A stretch of DNA of 43,672 nucleotides from a virus. A model generated the notes under the pieces. It was given only the letters and a program-made list of their open reading frames with translations, was not told the origin of the DNA and made no database searches. Both the position numbers and the translations under genes were made by a program. The stretch lies in IMG/VR virus record IMGVR_UViG_3300017730_000020, positions 1-43,672 of that record. The stretch is one strand, 5' to 3'. Numbering within the stretch: the first letter of the stretch is position 1; every line of letters starts with the position of its first letter. This document shows, piece by piece, positions 34,401-41,881 of this stretch.

Positions 34401-34441
34401 GTATTTTGGTCTAGAGTAGGTTGAAATCCTAGTCTTGCCAT
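25457..34441 (-). CDS. Giant virion protein with RNA-polymerase-like double-psi barrel motifs (2994 aa)
   Basis: By far the largest gene. Residues 1-220 are Gly/Ala/hydrophobic-rich and may insert in membranes. A motif block resembles a multi-subunit-type RNA polymerase core: DGEIVVLPE (Asp857), LGKYQFKG with Lys900 and Lys904, then Arg1243-x-Pro1245, followed 37 residues later by GGADLDGDKATIFF, with Asp1282, Asp1284 and Asp1286 in a DxDxD arrangement, and an MLGPAVVNRA helix near 1373-1382. In cellular beta-prime the Arg-x-Pro to DFDGD spacing is similar. The remainder is helical; the C-terminal 500 residues include hydrophobic helices (MADMVSLALGSMFMYSLFG). A packaged polymerase, or polyvalent ejection protein, is inferred. 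Confidence 0.6.
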   Translation of the reverse strand: MARLGFQPTLDQNTTNQLLEQYKQQPDKFDYDQSNLLRDHANHYKIQSPDIQLAETSFGSLLSQAGKGFIHGFTTLDIDHGKTEGQPNTSWERIARSLGHLAGFVGYIPGGSIVKLAGAKTIGNLMMQAKGKSVPLLVAGASTKGITNIAKQFGKRGTDAKADAVNSVTKFLSTPTGDAVEGAVNLGIASGVSSWQEGIGAVADSMFGGAIFGAGFRAIGNLVKVPGAKPVIPGTPLKELTKEQVNEKALRGIAGALMQGLPATQRGATTEEQIYDYLLGAFFGSNEMSVKNRRALDHIKKMKTEYKDAETGTIGTEVPEIVDGWQDLDRASRKVVKDMVETEISQGGGLSYIVARDLMNKSKAIKEAEGMAKEIYEGEPVERIKKPEEELTVSRDRGNDGETSPELADISTPYEALFTKTKYYVKNYLEEQYKGLSDPKAEMENIWRTVNRKWNDTVQEQLALPERPNPAGEMINWLNTVYKRGIVPDTPEYQFWVKWGQARKHTKPVAVGSIAVDINTVKQEGQRPSSQVQLINPELEARAINLAGNSKELREPTKIIEDEYIRAFAEENKGIEPDVRKEPVYVAVDHFVTNVPNNGKYFSERSFSQMKRDLKQEVEYDAVIMEGEGIFGTGKKKDIEATKKRFIQNTTEKRYNDMITRSIKQMNERSYYYLGGRGDAERLYFVKASPKLKSSMKLKLKDGKEVIYGRKDIVKEFLSSLKKLDPESSKEYRLEKDRYVKFTKGIMKEAEAKEIFETTYLNNLLYDLGMNGLDLSVNSFNKLNAPNMIKDAKAFNKRSQIWFTNGLPSDPNYIKKELKFRHGLDIEDTGYKAVIIKDPSKETNLNSKASDYVHTVDGEIVVLPEIVEAHNIEMGLPTSGNVNKSFIVSKNPEYGAMLGKYQFKGAHAELADAMRKEGIHMIVPESAAKQYGGRKDYQEWDWNNGRVRFKETDGSFITKPVLHDLPIQDIRTVPSEITSEKYTKPQRLPKQMQSNLTPFGFKKIEQKVIDNIFNEVSERSFKGEELWNKEADKLLAEPMNEKLEDRIIANIEDVGVQKLLSLMSNTKNESFAIKAYKKILKINEEVTSELMEEGEISSRDANLMKLDAMEWTSTFERMTQLKPNSLIPLLHKVGNQYRQSAMRNYIMAQIVKPRIKNSVATRMTGYDPYVRTLKNKYGDLTLLEKNDSIFFLDEGHRETKIYMDNGQQRKLGELWNEYVDRKSTMDKNTKEMYENIFEGVGVRVPMDSLSGAHKLAFAGFTSRKGYGSILHPRTMEALGGADLDGDKATIFFGGEKSGFRKDWRDAYGKQKEEFYTKDKDGNPIVSFNKPDDMRKMFAESNPETLKRIKSPTLRYSPLMRMQASKGAYEGRAMLGPAVVNRATVLATYNHIRSHLEANNLKELKIDLGRGNFGIITPKTSQKDLAEFRKRARASVALASDPMDEAGLKNMEVFFDRVYESLFDVTMFYPKKEGKGYWKFKNEDVQANQKRKMVLSIMSGINSAGFGRNLRTHRMYTYPEFKDRMVQSENLPPVGKNKRTDVTFYGKVAKLVTPIDWTDSFLHRVEQGKLDTWYRDLNETLKTPEYTEIKDVLGRQSLVVGMQRPIQIVRGNKLWDYEARSRIIDNDAEYNRLITSNPDLFLSKIRSLYNSNPHNDLFFPTTRDKRRDYVNDFLSLQKDYNKRLDLNQNLTQSDINKMLPEMLRSRSDKASVIDNLVRQASEYVSEDMGDASSIKLINEVWRKDAISKEEFSNIARLAEEKANIKSRLDKERQAVDELERMDLSDAEKNRLLEIERTSAGEKTSAELDQRQVDSMIAIDKQGKPQAWQDLYDALLISSWQKGDPAFVKKLETGINKMPAGRSKNQALRYLEARKKMLNNTKFSKVGFASKEVSDYIIRRQLDIMDEAFNKMKPDKLPIESADKIVDNFEAESQKQPLFDKNGKRTQGLAINSRDYSPKTNKYLDEYAPFKGLKEGKLNKTMVKVYNDLRDHIDYYGPKTAENLNYIVRDMINKDINTMNATDWKIVNNIFKSHRDGTWFQRTFAKVEGKFPKLAKRFYHMFPEAIERDIMRHEIEWNDSETIFKDKYGNWVTGKSKSAQGWMGEIQNHIYLSQELGTMQGQREERKWGEATEKYMNTELGENLWWYAMADAEAKFEIPRLRQKAKDGDAISESYAQTYENRLKEWTEKVEWDKNREKLLTMVGGERKPAFEVVREIQDLVAVKNQENWVKLTGDVDFVNSFANKDGRGNVEYIEGVDASGNRYKTEIPLFNRKKVIDFFLDHMKHGKAMPEDKIGIDGMRKIILSFQIQQLRNAERQAGDRNPIRKTLRNGASSALTRMPLQKTGKLGFEGYVKDKKALFGYFPHVSKMFERGIVTGDLRKKIKMIWESNLPEAEKKEKIAKVYMQTKQLSGDFVEMDVQNEAWETVTDAIVKYQGKKDLKEQITWFENTGKIGSQFSRENHIDGWNLSPEAYLEYSNSINRMLYRQVGQLMARETIVKFADKHRDMPAELKSNWMNFFKLYSQQALGFPSIIPTQLYENKNMNIKGTLYSAFADNMVAQRFDKIAKKLNLVGKDLPPELKDLGRIDAQTVINIGNAEAKYSLATLLAHPKSSVGNYLGGTQMTVVNAGWNNFRKAKDLDFLRRNIDSKFKTWNDVNTWVRELGIIEEFIIREVGANPRLTGAKFNSFLKDFKQAVKKDPDLPDVKFRDLGKKHGISQGMMDVAGKFMSMPERALRRDSFIAHYIQAKNKLGGRILERDHPFLIELGKRGVKATQFLYSVPFRPLFAGTAMGKVMTRFQLWAWNSVRFRNKILKEASIYGVDPNSQQYERFKRLMMADMVSLALGSMFMYSLFGSQMPQPYAWFQDLSDWVFGNEKERDRAFFGSYPTALAPLQLITPPSFRLSGPILNGFINDDWEKMGNYYAWTMFPFGRLARDLVGPGGLTDNPYYGIDKLTGIPVVSAKRLSVKEKEKEEKGEESWSPPGTKASDLFAGIM

Positions 34442-35490
34442 TATTTTTCATTATCTAACACGGAGTCAGCTAAATCATATAAGGTGTAAGCAGTCAATCC
34501 TGCACTTAATAACCCTGCATAAGGTATTGCAGAACCAGCTATACCAGTGCCTATTCGTGTTGCAATCTTAGAACCGGCTTTCTTTTTTATTAAACTAAGC
34601 ATAGAGCTTCTAGATTTTTTATCTGCTAACTTACTAATCATATATCTTGTTTTTTGTAATTTAGACATTTTAGATACGGGAGTTTTAGATAATTTTTTAG
34701 CTTCTGCTCCAGATATTTTTCCAGACTCTAAATCTCTATTTATTTTAGCAAGGTCTATATTTGCTCTACCTTCAGTAAGTTGTAATGGGCCAAACCCTGT
34801 TTTTGCTTTTATACCTCTAGTTATTTCACCAGCTTTTGTTTTAACACCTTCAGGTATAAATCTACTTCCTAAAGCAGATGCGCCTATTAAACCAGCACCT
34901 TGAGCTACTTCTCCAAGGCCTATTGGAAATTTACCCTGAGCTCTCCTTCTTTCCATTGCTAAGGTACCAAAGCCTTCTTTTAATTTAGGATTATATCCAG
35001 CTTCTAATAGCTTTAATTTAGTTTCTTGGTCTGTTGAATTATACCAGTCTTCAAAAGATGCGTCACCTTTTTCTATTACTTTATATATATTTTCAGTACC
35101 AAGTTCTTTCATTCTTAAATCAAGAGCGTTTAATACTTTTAAATCTCTTTTTTTACTTTCACCTTTAATAAATTCTTTTACATCATCAGCAGTAGCAGTT
35201 CTGCCAAATACTTTTTTTAATCCTTTTTCACCTAGTTGAGTGCTCAATGCTTTGTAATGTTCAGAAACTGACATTGCATCACCAGAACTTAAATCTAATT
35301 TACCAGTGTTAGGGTTAAATAAATCTTGAGACTGAATGCCTAATAAACCTTGTCCCCTAAGGGTCTTTAATGCATCTTGCTGTCTTTGTACTTGTCTTAC
35401 TTCTTGTTCTCTTCTAATTCTTTCATTTAATGCTTGAAATAAAGCATTTGGTTGAGTCTGTCCTTGTCTTGATGGGTCAAATATAGCCAT
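34441..35490 (-). CDS. Internal virion protein (349 aa)
   Basis: Gln/Arg-rich N-terminus (NALFQALNERIRREQEVRQV), then helical Lys-rich regions and a C-terminal hydrophobic end (GIAGSAIPYAGLLSAGLTAY, then TLYDLADSVL). The one-base overlap with the giant protein gene, and similar composition to the 477-residue protein, suggest a set of ejected internal proteins. No enzyme motifs. Confidence 0.55.
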   Translation of the reverse strand: MAIFDPSRQGQTQPNALFQALNERIRREQEVRQVQRQQDALKTLRGQGLLGIQSQDLFNPNTGKLDLSSGDAMSVSEHYKALSTQLGEKGLKKVFGRTATADDVKEFIKGESKKRDLKVLNALDLRMKELGTENIYKVIEKGDASFEDWYNSTDQETKLKLLEAGYNPKLKEGFGTLAMERRRAQGKFPIGLGEVAQGAGLIGASALGSRFIPEGVKTKAGEITRGIKAKTGFGPLQLTEGRANIDLAKINRDLESGKISGAEAKKLSKTPVSKMSKLQKTRYMISKLADKKSRSSMLSLIKKKAGSKIATRIGTGIAGSAIPYAGLLSAGLTAYTLYDLADSVLDNEK

Positions 35491-35492
35491 TA

Positions 35493-36020
35493 CTATTGCC
35501 CTCCTGATGAAATAGCACTACCTAATAATGATTGCATAAACTGACCTCTATCTCTAGCTTGTTGCTGTAATATATTAGCGTTACTTACATTTAATTGACT
35601 TTGCATTTCACCTGCTTGACCAAGTATATTACTAGCTTGACCAAGATAGCCTGCGCCTAATCTTTGTTGGTCTAAGAATCCTTTTAATCCTGCGGTTCCA
35701 GCGCCCATCATGTTTTGATAAGCTTGGTTTGCTTGAGCTTGTTGCAATAAACCAGAGCCACCCATGCCTTGTTGAGCCGCCATTCTTTGTGCTTGCATAC
35801 CACCCATTGCACTAGCTCTACTAGCTTGGTCTTGTAGCATTTGTCTCTGTGCTTGATTTTGACCACTTTGAAAATTCATAGCTTGATTTGCATAATCACC
35901 AAGTTGTGTACCCATTCCCTGAATACCACCTATGTATTGTTCCATGCCTTTACCAACTGTGCTTTGTAGTTTACTAGCACTAGGATTGCCCATTAAAAAA
36001 TCTATCATTCCACCTAACAT
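35493..36020 (-). CDS. Gln/Gly/Met-rich internal virion protein (175 aa)
   Basis: Strikingly rich in Gln, Gly, Ala and Met (QRQMLQDQASRASAMGGMQAQ, GGSGLLQQAQANQAYQNMMG); predicted long helices without Cys, Trp or catalytic motifs. This is the composition of small ejection proteins such as T7 gp14-type or P22 gp7-type, although I cannot show homology. It is the third member of the gene set between the tail protein and the giant protein. Confidence 0.6.
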   Translation of the reverse strand: MLGGMIDFLMGNPSASKLQSTVGKGMEQYIGGIQGMGTQLGDYANQAMNFQSGQNQAQRQMLQDQASRASAMGGMQAQRMAAQQGMGGSGLLQQAQANQAYQNMMGAGTAGLKGFLDQQRLGAGYLGQASNILGQAGEMQSQLNVSNANILQQQARDRGQFMQSLLGSAISSGGQ

Positions 36021-36021
36021 A

Positions 36022-36255
36022 TTAACCTCTTAATGTAAAATTAGATGCATTAGACCTAACCCAACCATCTTTGTGTTTAAATTCAATATAATATTTGCTC
36101 TCTTCTTTAAGTACTCTATATGTACCTAATTGTAAAGTTTCATTTTTATCTGAAGAGTTACTTCTATTGTTTACAATGCTTTGTTCTAAAATATCTAGTC
36201 TTTTTTCTAGTTCTTCAAATTCCATTTTTATTAAAGGGTCGCTTACTCTACTCAT
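36022..36255 (-). CDS. Small protein between tail and ejection genes (77 aa)
   Basis: An N-terminal coiled helix (SDPLIKMEFEELEKRLDILEQ) then a short beta hairpin (GTYRVLKEESKYYIEFKHKDG). The start overlaps the end of the 1449-residue gene (ATGA). No known family; an adaptor between the tail and internal proteins is possible. Confidence 0.5.
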   Translation of the reverse strand: MSRVSDPLIKMEFEELEKRLDILEQSIVNNRSNSSDKNETLQLGTYRVLKEESKYYIEFKHKDGWVRSNASNFTLRG

Positions 36256-39200
36256 ACTTTAGTACTCTTAGCTCTAAGGGGTCTAAAATGCACACCAAGG
36301 CTTTCTAATTGTTTTGCGCCACTAGTATCGGCTACTTTAATTTGTAACCATTTAGACTTACTATGAGCTGAATTTAGCCTATTAGAACTTAATGCATTCC
36401 AACTACTATCTGCAAGAGAAGTTTTATATGTAGTACTAAGTGAATTAGTACCTTCATAATGCACTTCTTTAAACTGTTTTTCATAAGTATCAAACCCTGC
36501 TGTTATTTTTTTGGACTGGAACTCCCAAGCCTTACGAGTAGTTCCAGTCCCTACTTGGAATAGTTTGCCGTCTGATGCAAGAATTTCTCCAAACTTACCT
36601 CGTATAACAGCCTTGACTTCGTTGTCAAAACTCCACAAGTCCCATCTTTTTTGAAGAATACTATATACCCAAGCGTATGAATTATTATTGTATACAAAAA
36701 ATATTAATAAAGATTTTCTTTGAGAATCAAATGCTAATTTAGGCGGATTTAATTCCCAATTAACATTATTCCAAACATAATTAGTTAAATCAGTGTTGTC
36801 TGTATCTTCTATTGCTCTACTAATTAATTGAGCGCTTTTTCCATTATGCACATAAGCCCCATACTTATCTGCAAAAAACATACCATAATCGGTAGAAACT
36901 ACTCCATCGTCAGATAAAACACCTTGGCCCTCCATTTTATCTACTATACTTAAATTGTTAGGATTAACAGTATAAACAGAAGATGTACTAAAAACATAAA
37001 GAAAATTATTATAACTTTGTAAACAAGTAATGCTCTCTGGAATTGCGCAATATTCATTTGCCCAATTAAATATATTATACTTTCCAGCTTTGCTTCTAAA
37101 TACATAATTATCAGTATTAGATATTTCTGCATTATTTGCTTTAGCTACAAATAAGTATCCAGCACATTGCTCAGATAAAGAATAATTTAACCAATTACTA
37201 TTCATTTCTGCTGAAATACCTGTTAACCCTTCATAAGAACCAAAATTATCTCCTTTATTGTCTTCAATGTCAAGAGATAAGTAACTATCTGATGTTTCAA
37301 TCCAACCGTCTCCATTAAAAGGAATAGATTTAACAAGATTATATGAACTATCTGCTTGAACAGCAGTACCTGATAATGCAGTACCTCTGTATATATTTAT
37401 ATGACTTATTCTTGGATTTAGTTTATTTGGCAATACTTTAACTTCTATATTTTGCCCTTCCGCATGAGGATTAGTTGGTGAAGAATAAATAGTTTTACTC
37501 AATCTACTTTCTTGGTACCCATCATACATTAAAGATATTCTATAAAACTTACTTTTATAGTGACTATCGCCTCCTTCATTTTTATCTGGAAGTAATTGAG
37601 AATTATCTTTAATAGATAAAGTACTATCTATGACTGCTATTTTTATAGTAGATAAAGTGGTTAAATAATCCCATACAACATTAGAGGCTTCTGTAAATAA
37701 TTTATGTTTATAATATAAATTAAATTCATCATTAGGATATATTACTGCTGTTACATGAGCTACTCCTTCAATACTATTATCTGTAGAATAAGTTTGTTCG
37801 TCAAATGGAATTGATTGAGAAGCAAGCATAGCTGGAGGAACTGTTTCAATTTCTTGATTCCCTAATGCATTACTTGGCGTAAAGGTTTTATGAGGTATTG
37901 TGACATTTGATAAATTAAAAGGAATTGTTTTTTCAAATGTACTTGCATAAAAATGACCTTCTTGTATAATTTTATTTGATTGGTCTTTTCTTGGTGAATT
38001 AATTATATAATATACACTTGTATTATCATAAGCTTGTCCAACACTTGCGGTAAAATAAGCTTTTTTAGTTCCACCAACATAGTCGGTTATTTTAGCTTGG
38101 CTACCGGCTCCTTTTCCGCTAGTAATAATAATGTATTTATTATTATATACATCATCTGTACCGCTAGCACCGCTTGCAAGTGTAAGAGCCCATTGGTTAG
38201 AACCAAGACTTTGTGAGCCAGTAGCTGTTCCATTGGTAACAGAGTTACCACTGCCAAAATCACTACCTTGAGATATATGCCAAGTATGTACTCTAGAGCC
38301 TTCTGTTACAGCTAGTCCTAAGGGATAATCATTTCCAGAGATTATAGTTGATGCAGAGTTAAACTCAGTAAATTGAGCGCCATCTCCATAGATATTTAGA
38401 GAGCCATCACTAGAAACATCGTCTAATGTATTTAACAAAGCTGTATCATCAGTACTAGTACTAAGACTCATTCTTTTTACAGGAGTTGGATTTGATTCTC
38501 TACCGCTTATTGCATTTGGTGCATTGTTAATAATTTGAATATGACTACCTAATAAAACATCTAAATTTCTTAAAGTTTGATGATTATTACTATCGTTAGC
38601 ATTTGGTATAGATATACTTTGAGTAACAAGTGGGCCTATTTTATAACCTTGAACACTTACAACAGACCTATCTCCTCCATCTATTTCTTCATATTCTTGT
38701 AACTCGCCTGATTCTTTTATAATGCTATTAGTAGTTACTGAATTTTCAGTATAGGGTATAATGACACCTACTGCTTGATGACCTAAAGAATAATCAATTA
38801 AACCTCTTTTTGCAGGAGTTTGTAATAAAGGAAATTCTTCGCCTGTAAGTAATTTTTCAATAGTAGAAAATCCATCTTTTTGAATAATGCTTCTAGTCTG
38901 GTCTTGGTCTCCCGGTCTTTCTCCATCAGTTGTTTGAGTCCCGCTTTCATAATAATACCAGTAAGGAGTTCTTTCTTCATTTTCTACAGGACTAGTTAAA
39001 ACTGTTTTAACAGAAGGTGACATACTAGGAGTAATATTAGTAAACTCTAAATCTGTCCAACCTATAGTTGGAACAGAAGTTGGTGCTGTATCTATATCTG
39101 CACTTCTCCATATATATGCTTGTTTATTGAGTATATCATTTCCAAATACAGATTCAGATAATTCTTTACTATCTATATCTTTATCTGATGCTTGTATATA

Positions 39201-40601
39201 TAATCTTTTATCACCCGGTGTTCCAGCTAGATACTGATATAAAACATCTGTTAACAAGACTTCATTAGAGCTAGCTGAAGGTATATATTGCTCCCCTGTT
39301 GCGCTAATAATTCTGTATATTCTGTTACTATGAATACTCATTGTATATGTATTTACTAACATTAATAAATAATGAGTTTGTGCATTAGCTAAAACCCATA
39401 CAGTATTAGCATCTCTATTGTTATGCCTAATAGCTGTTATATTACCTTTAGCAAAAAAAGCATTTTGAACACCACTTCCTTTTGATGCTTTTAGTAGATA
39501 GGGACTATTCCTTTCATATCCTATTATTGTTTGAGTTTCATTAGTAATATTCCAAGCACCTTGAGAAATATCATTTAAGTACCAATCATCAGCATTAGCA
39601 CTTGACGGAGGAGGGATTATAAATTGTTCAAATTTTGGTATAACGCTTTTGTTTATTAATGTTGGCCCGTCTGTTAAAACTGCAGTAGCGCTACTTCTTT
39701 TACCAAATTGAGTAACATTTGGATATCCATAATATATAGGGTTTGAATTTTTACCCGTACCAATATATAAATCATCTCCTCTATTGTCAAAAGTTAAATT
39801 ACCTGAAATATTAAAATCACCTAAACTTACATTTTGCTCAACTATTTGAGTACTTGAGTTATTTTCATTGTAAACATCTTTAAGTATTTTTATAGTATTA
39901 GATACTTTATTCCAACCAATAATATTATAAATACCATTTTTAATTAATTTACCAAGCTTGTTTGCTATAAAACTTTTTTGAGGATATGCAGTAAAACTAA
40001 AAACTTCATAATAAGTAGAACTAGCCACTGTGCTTAAATGACTTGGCCAATTTTGCACTGTTGCTCCATCTTCATAATAAAAAGATAATCCAAATAATTT
40101 TGTTGAAGTATGAGCATTACTTGATGTCGCTATTGTAGATAAATCAATAGCTGATGAATATTGAGCCTTATAATTAACAAGAGAATCTATAGTTCCAGAA
40201 CCTTGATTTAAAGTAACATAAGTAACTAAATTAAATGTTTTTACATTAACGCCTTCTGTTCCGCTAGTTATACTTGCTATTTTACCTATTTCTGAACTTT
40301 GATTTGTAATATCAGATATTTCAAATATTTTATCTCCAACAAATAAAGGATATCCACTAGTACTATCTTCATAAGTACCGTCTGCTTTTTGACTTCTTAC
40401 TGTAACTATTGCAGAATTATGAGTAAGTTTTAATACTATTTTTCTATCAATATTACTTATTTTATATTCTACAGTATTTTTAAATGTTGAACCACTAGTA
40501 ACCCCTCTTGGAGCAGTATTCATTTTTGCTTGATATACAAATTTATTTACATTATTATATGTACCAGTTATTTTAAATTTTGTTTCATTAAATTTAGACA
40601 T
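36252..40601 (-). CDS. Large tail hub or stabilisation protein (1449 aa)
   Basis: A beta-rich tail protein. The C-terminal part shows the repeats and phrasing of phage tail-tubular/stabilisation proteins: RISLMYDGYQESRLSK, NPRISHINIYRGT, the VFRSKAGKYNIFNWANEYCA loop, SYNNFLYVFSTSSVYTVNP and FADKYGAYVHNGK, probably a beta-propeller. The N-terminal 1000 residues are Ser/Thr/Asn-rich strands. It is unusually long. Its natural opening segment seems to be encoded by the next small gene (40601-40843), with a TAATG overlap. It should sit between head and tail tip in a podovirus-type tail. Confidence 0.65.
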   Translation of the reverse strand: MSKFNETKFKITGTYNNVNKFVYQAKMNTAPRGVTSGSTFKNTVEYKISNIDRKIVLKLTHNSAIVTVRSQKADGTYEDSTSGYPLFVGDKIFEISDITNQSSEIGKIASITSGTEGVNVKTFNLVTYVTLNQGSGTIDSLVNYKAQYSSAIDLSTIATSSNAHTSTKLFGLSFYYEDGATVQNWPSHLSTVASSTYYEVFSFTAYPQKSFIANKLGKLIKNGIYNIIGWNKVSNTIKILKDVYNENNSSTQIVEQNVSLGDFNISGNLTFDNRGDDLYIGTGKNSNPIYYGYPNVTQFGKRSSATAVLTDGPTLINKSVIPKFEQFIIPPPSSANADDWYLNDISQGAWNITNETQTIIGYERNSPYLLKASKGSGVQNAFFAKGNITAIRHNNRDANTVWVLANAQTHYLLMLVNTYTMSIHSNRIYRIISATGEQYIPSASSNEVLLTDVLYQYLAGTPGDKRLYIQASDKDIDSKELSESVFGNDILNKQAYIWRSADIDTAPTSVPTIGWTDLEFTNITPSMSPSVKTVLTSPVENEERTPYWYYYESGTQTTDGERPGDQDQTRSIIQKDGFSTIEKLLTGEEFPLLQTPAKRGLIDYSLGHQAVGVIIPYTENSVTTNSIIKESGELQEYEEIDGGDRSVVSVQGYKIGPLVTQSISIPNANDSNNHQTLRNLDVLLGSHIQIINNAPNAISGRESNPTPVKRMSLSTSTDDTALLNTLDDVSSDGSLNIYGDGAQFTEFNSASTIISGNDYPLGLAVTEGSRVHTWHISQGSDFGSGNSVTNGTATGSQSLGSNQWALTLASGASGTDDVYNNKYIIITSGKGAGSQAKITDYVGGTKKAYFTASVGQAYDNTSVYYIINSPRKDQSNKIIQEGHFYASTFEKTIPFNLSNVTIPHKTFTPSNALGNQEIETVPPAMLASQSIPFDEQTYSTDNSIEGVAHVTAVIYPNDEFNLYYKHKLFTEASNVVWDYLTTLSTIKIAVIDSTLSIKDNSQLLPDKNEGGDSHYKSKFYRISLMYDGYQESRLSKTIYSSPTNPHAEGQNIEVKVLPNKLNPRISHINIYRGTALSGTAVQADSSYNLVKSIPFNGDGWIETSDSYLSLDIEDNKGDNFGSYEGLTGISAEMNSNWLNYSLSEQCAGYLFVAKANNAEISNTDNYVFRSKAGKYNIFNWANEYCAIPESITCLQSYNNFLYVFSTSSVYTVNPNNLSIVDKMEGQGVLSDDGVVSTDYGMFFADKYGAYVHNGKSAQLISRAIEDTDNTDLTNYVWNNVNWELNPPKLAFDSQRKSLLIFFVYNNNSYAWVYSILQKRWDLWSFDNEVKAVIRGKFGEILASDGKLFQVGTGTTRKAWEFQSKKITAGFDTYEKQFKEVHYEGTNSLSTTYKTSLADSSWNALSSNRLNSAHSKSKWLQIKVADTSGAKQLESLGVHFRPLRAKSTKV

Positions 40602-40843
40602 TAGTTAGTTGGGAGCCTTTGAATTATTGTTTTTGAAACAGAAGAAACACCTGTTGATGTACCATCAAAACCACCAAGAGACTTTGCGTAATTATCTGTT
40701 TTTCTTCCCTTTATCATTCCATTGCTAGACACAGGTTCTACATTTAATGAATAATCAGAAGCATCTGTGGGTATATCTTTACTATCAGGTGTAGCTACTA
40801 TACCCACTCCAAAGTTTTTTATTTCTGCAACCATTCTAGGCAT
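40601..40843 (-). CDS. Separated N-terminal segment of the tail protein (80 aa)
   Basis: The sequence MVAEIKNFGVGIVATPDSKD, then IPTDASDYSLNVEPVSSNGM and IKGRKTDNYAK, has the form of the opening of many podovirus tail proteins (a short strand, DIPxDAxxxxLNV and a glycine turn), usually joined to the main protein. Here it is a separate gene with a one-base overlap and ends after about 80 residues. It may be a natural split or a frameshifted ancestor. No other function is suggested. Confidence 0.5.
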   Translation of the reverse strand: MPRMVAEIKNFGVGIVATPDSKDIPTDASDYSLNVEPVSSNGMIKGRKTDNYAKSLGGFDGTSTGVSSVSKTIIQRLPTN

Positions 40844-41633
40844 TGCCGTCTAATAACTCCCCATCTACAACTGTTTTTCCATTTATAATTGTACAGACCT
40901 CTACATTAAAATTACCCTTATCGTAAAAGTTTACAATAGCAAATCCAAGTTGCCAATTATGTTGTCTGTTATTTAACCAAGCATTGGCTTCAGATGTCAT
41001 ATCTTTTAAACACCCTATAGACCAAGCTGACTTAGGCCCATCCATATGAGTCACACTTGATTGTTGCATATCATGATGATGTCCATACATAACATTACAA
41101 CCCATTCTAAGTAAATGATTTCTAGTGTGAGTCATGCCAGCAAAATGGTGCCCATGATAAAAGTAAAGATTACCAATATTAAATAACTTACCACAGGGAT
41201 GATACTTATATCCTCTTTCTTTTAATCTTACAGCATCTTTAAACTTATACTTAGTAAGATAAGGGTTTTCTTCAACAAATCTATTTAACCAATCATCGTG
41301 GTTGCCTTCACAAAAATGTCTTTCTTTTACTTTTGCTTTATCAAGTGATTTGTCTATTATATCCATTCCTTTATTTACTTTTGCAATTTCTTCATCTACA
41401 AAAGGTAATTGATATTCTAATGGCGGTCTTTTCTTTTTTCGCCACTGCCAATGACTTACGCTTTCAAATTCACCTACATCACCTAAATCTACATAAATGT
41501 CTGGCTTAACTTTTTCAATAGCCTGACAAAGTACATTTATTGCAGGTACATCATGCAATGGAAAATGTTTATCAGGTGTTACTATTGCTCTTTTGGTTTT
41601 TAGTTTGGTTTTCCTTGCCATGCTAATTCCCAT
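40836..41633 (-). CDS. Calcineurin-like metallophosphoesterase (265 aa)
   Basis: A two-metal phosphoesterase. Motifs in order: Asp21-x-His23 (PDKHF), Asp52 in VDLGDVGE, GNHD at 110-113, His160 in YHGHH (160-163) and YGHHHD with His185-His187. The fold is complete. In phages such proteins may act on nucleic acids, nucleotides or phosphorylated sugars or proteins; the target here is not indicated. It lies in the late region between the small zinc-ribbon gene and the tail genes, overlapping both. Two starts four codons apart are possible. Confidence 0.85.
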   Translation of the reverse strand: MGISMARKTKLKTKRAIVTPDKHFPLHDVPAINVLCQAIEKVKPDIYVDLGDVGEFESVSHWQWRKKKRPPLEYQLPFVDEEIAKVNKGMDIIDKSLDKAKVKERHFCEGNHDDWLNRFVEENPYLTKYKFKDAVRLKERGYKYHPCGKLFNIGNLYFYHGHHFAGMTHTRNHLLRMGCNVMYGHHHDMQQSSVTHMDGPKSAWSIGCLKDMTSEANAWLNNRQHNWQLGFAIVNFYDKGNFNVEVCTIINGKTVVDGELLDGNA

Positions 41634-41872
41634 TCCTCCTTTGTTATATCAAGCTCTGGAGCTTTATCTAACAGTTTTTTTGTTTTTTCTCTATCATATT
41701 TAAGCATATGCTCGCCACAATGCCCACACTCCCATATTAAAGGCTCATTAAGAGCACCAAGTATTTCTACGCCTACAATATCATCACTACCGCAATAGTA
41801 ACAATTATCTGGCGTTTCAAGACTTGATTTAGTCCCTTTAATACTAAATCCTTTAATTCTCTGTTTGCTCAT
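41600..41872 (-). CDS. Zinc-ribbon protein upstream of the phosphoesterase (90 aa)
   Basis: Four Cys in two pairs, CYYCGSDD and WECGHCG, 20-odd residues apart, indicate one zinc ribbon; the C-terminal half is a charged helix (KYDREKTKKLLDKAPEL) and a closing WELAWQG. The ATG at 41872 was chosen; a TTG farther upstream has no ribosome site. It overlaps the phosphoesterase gene by 34 bases, so the two may be partners. Confidence 0.55.
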   Translation of the reverse strand: MSKQRIKGFSIKGTKSSLETPDNCYYCGSDDIVGVEILGALNEPLIWECGHCGEHMLKYDREKTKKLLDKAPELDITKEEWELAWQGKPN

Positions 41873-41881
41873 AACTAGCAG

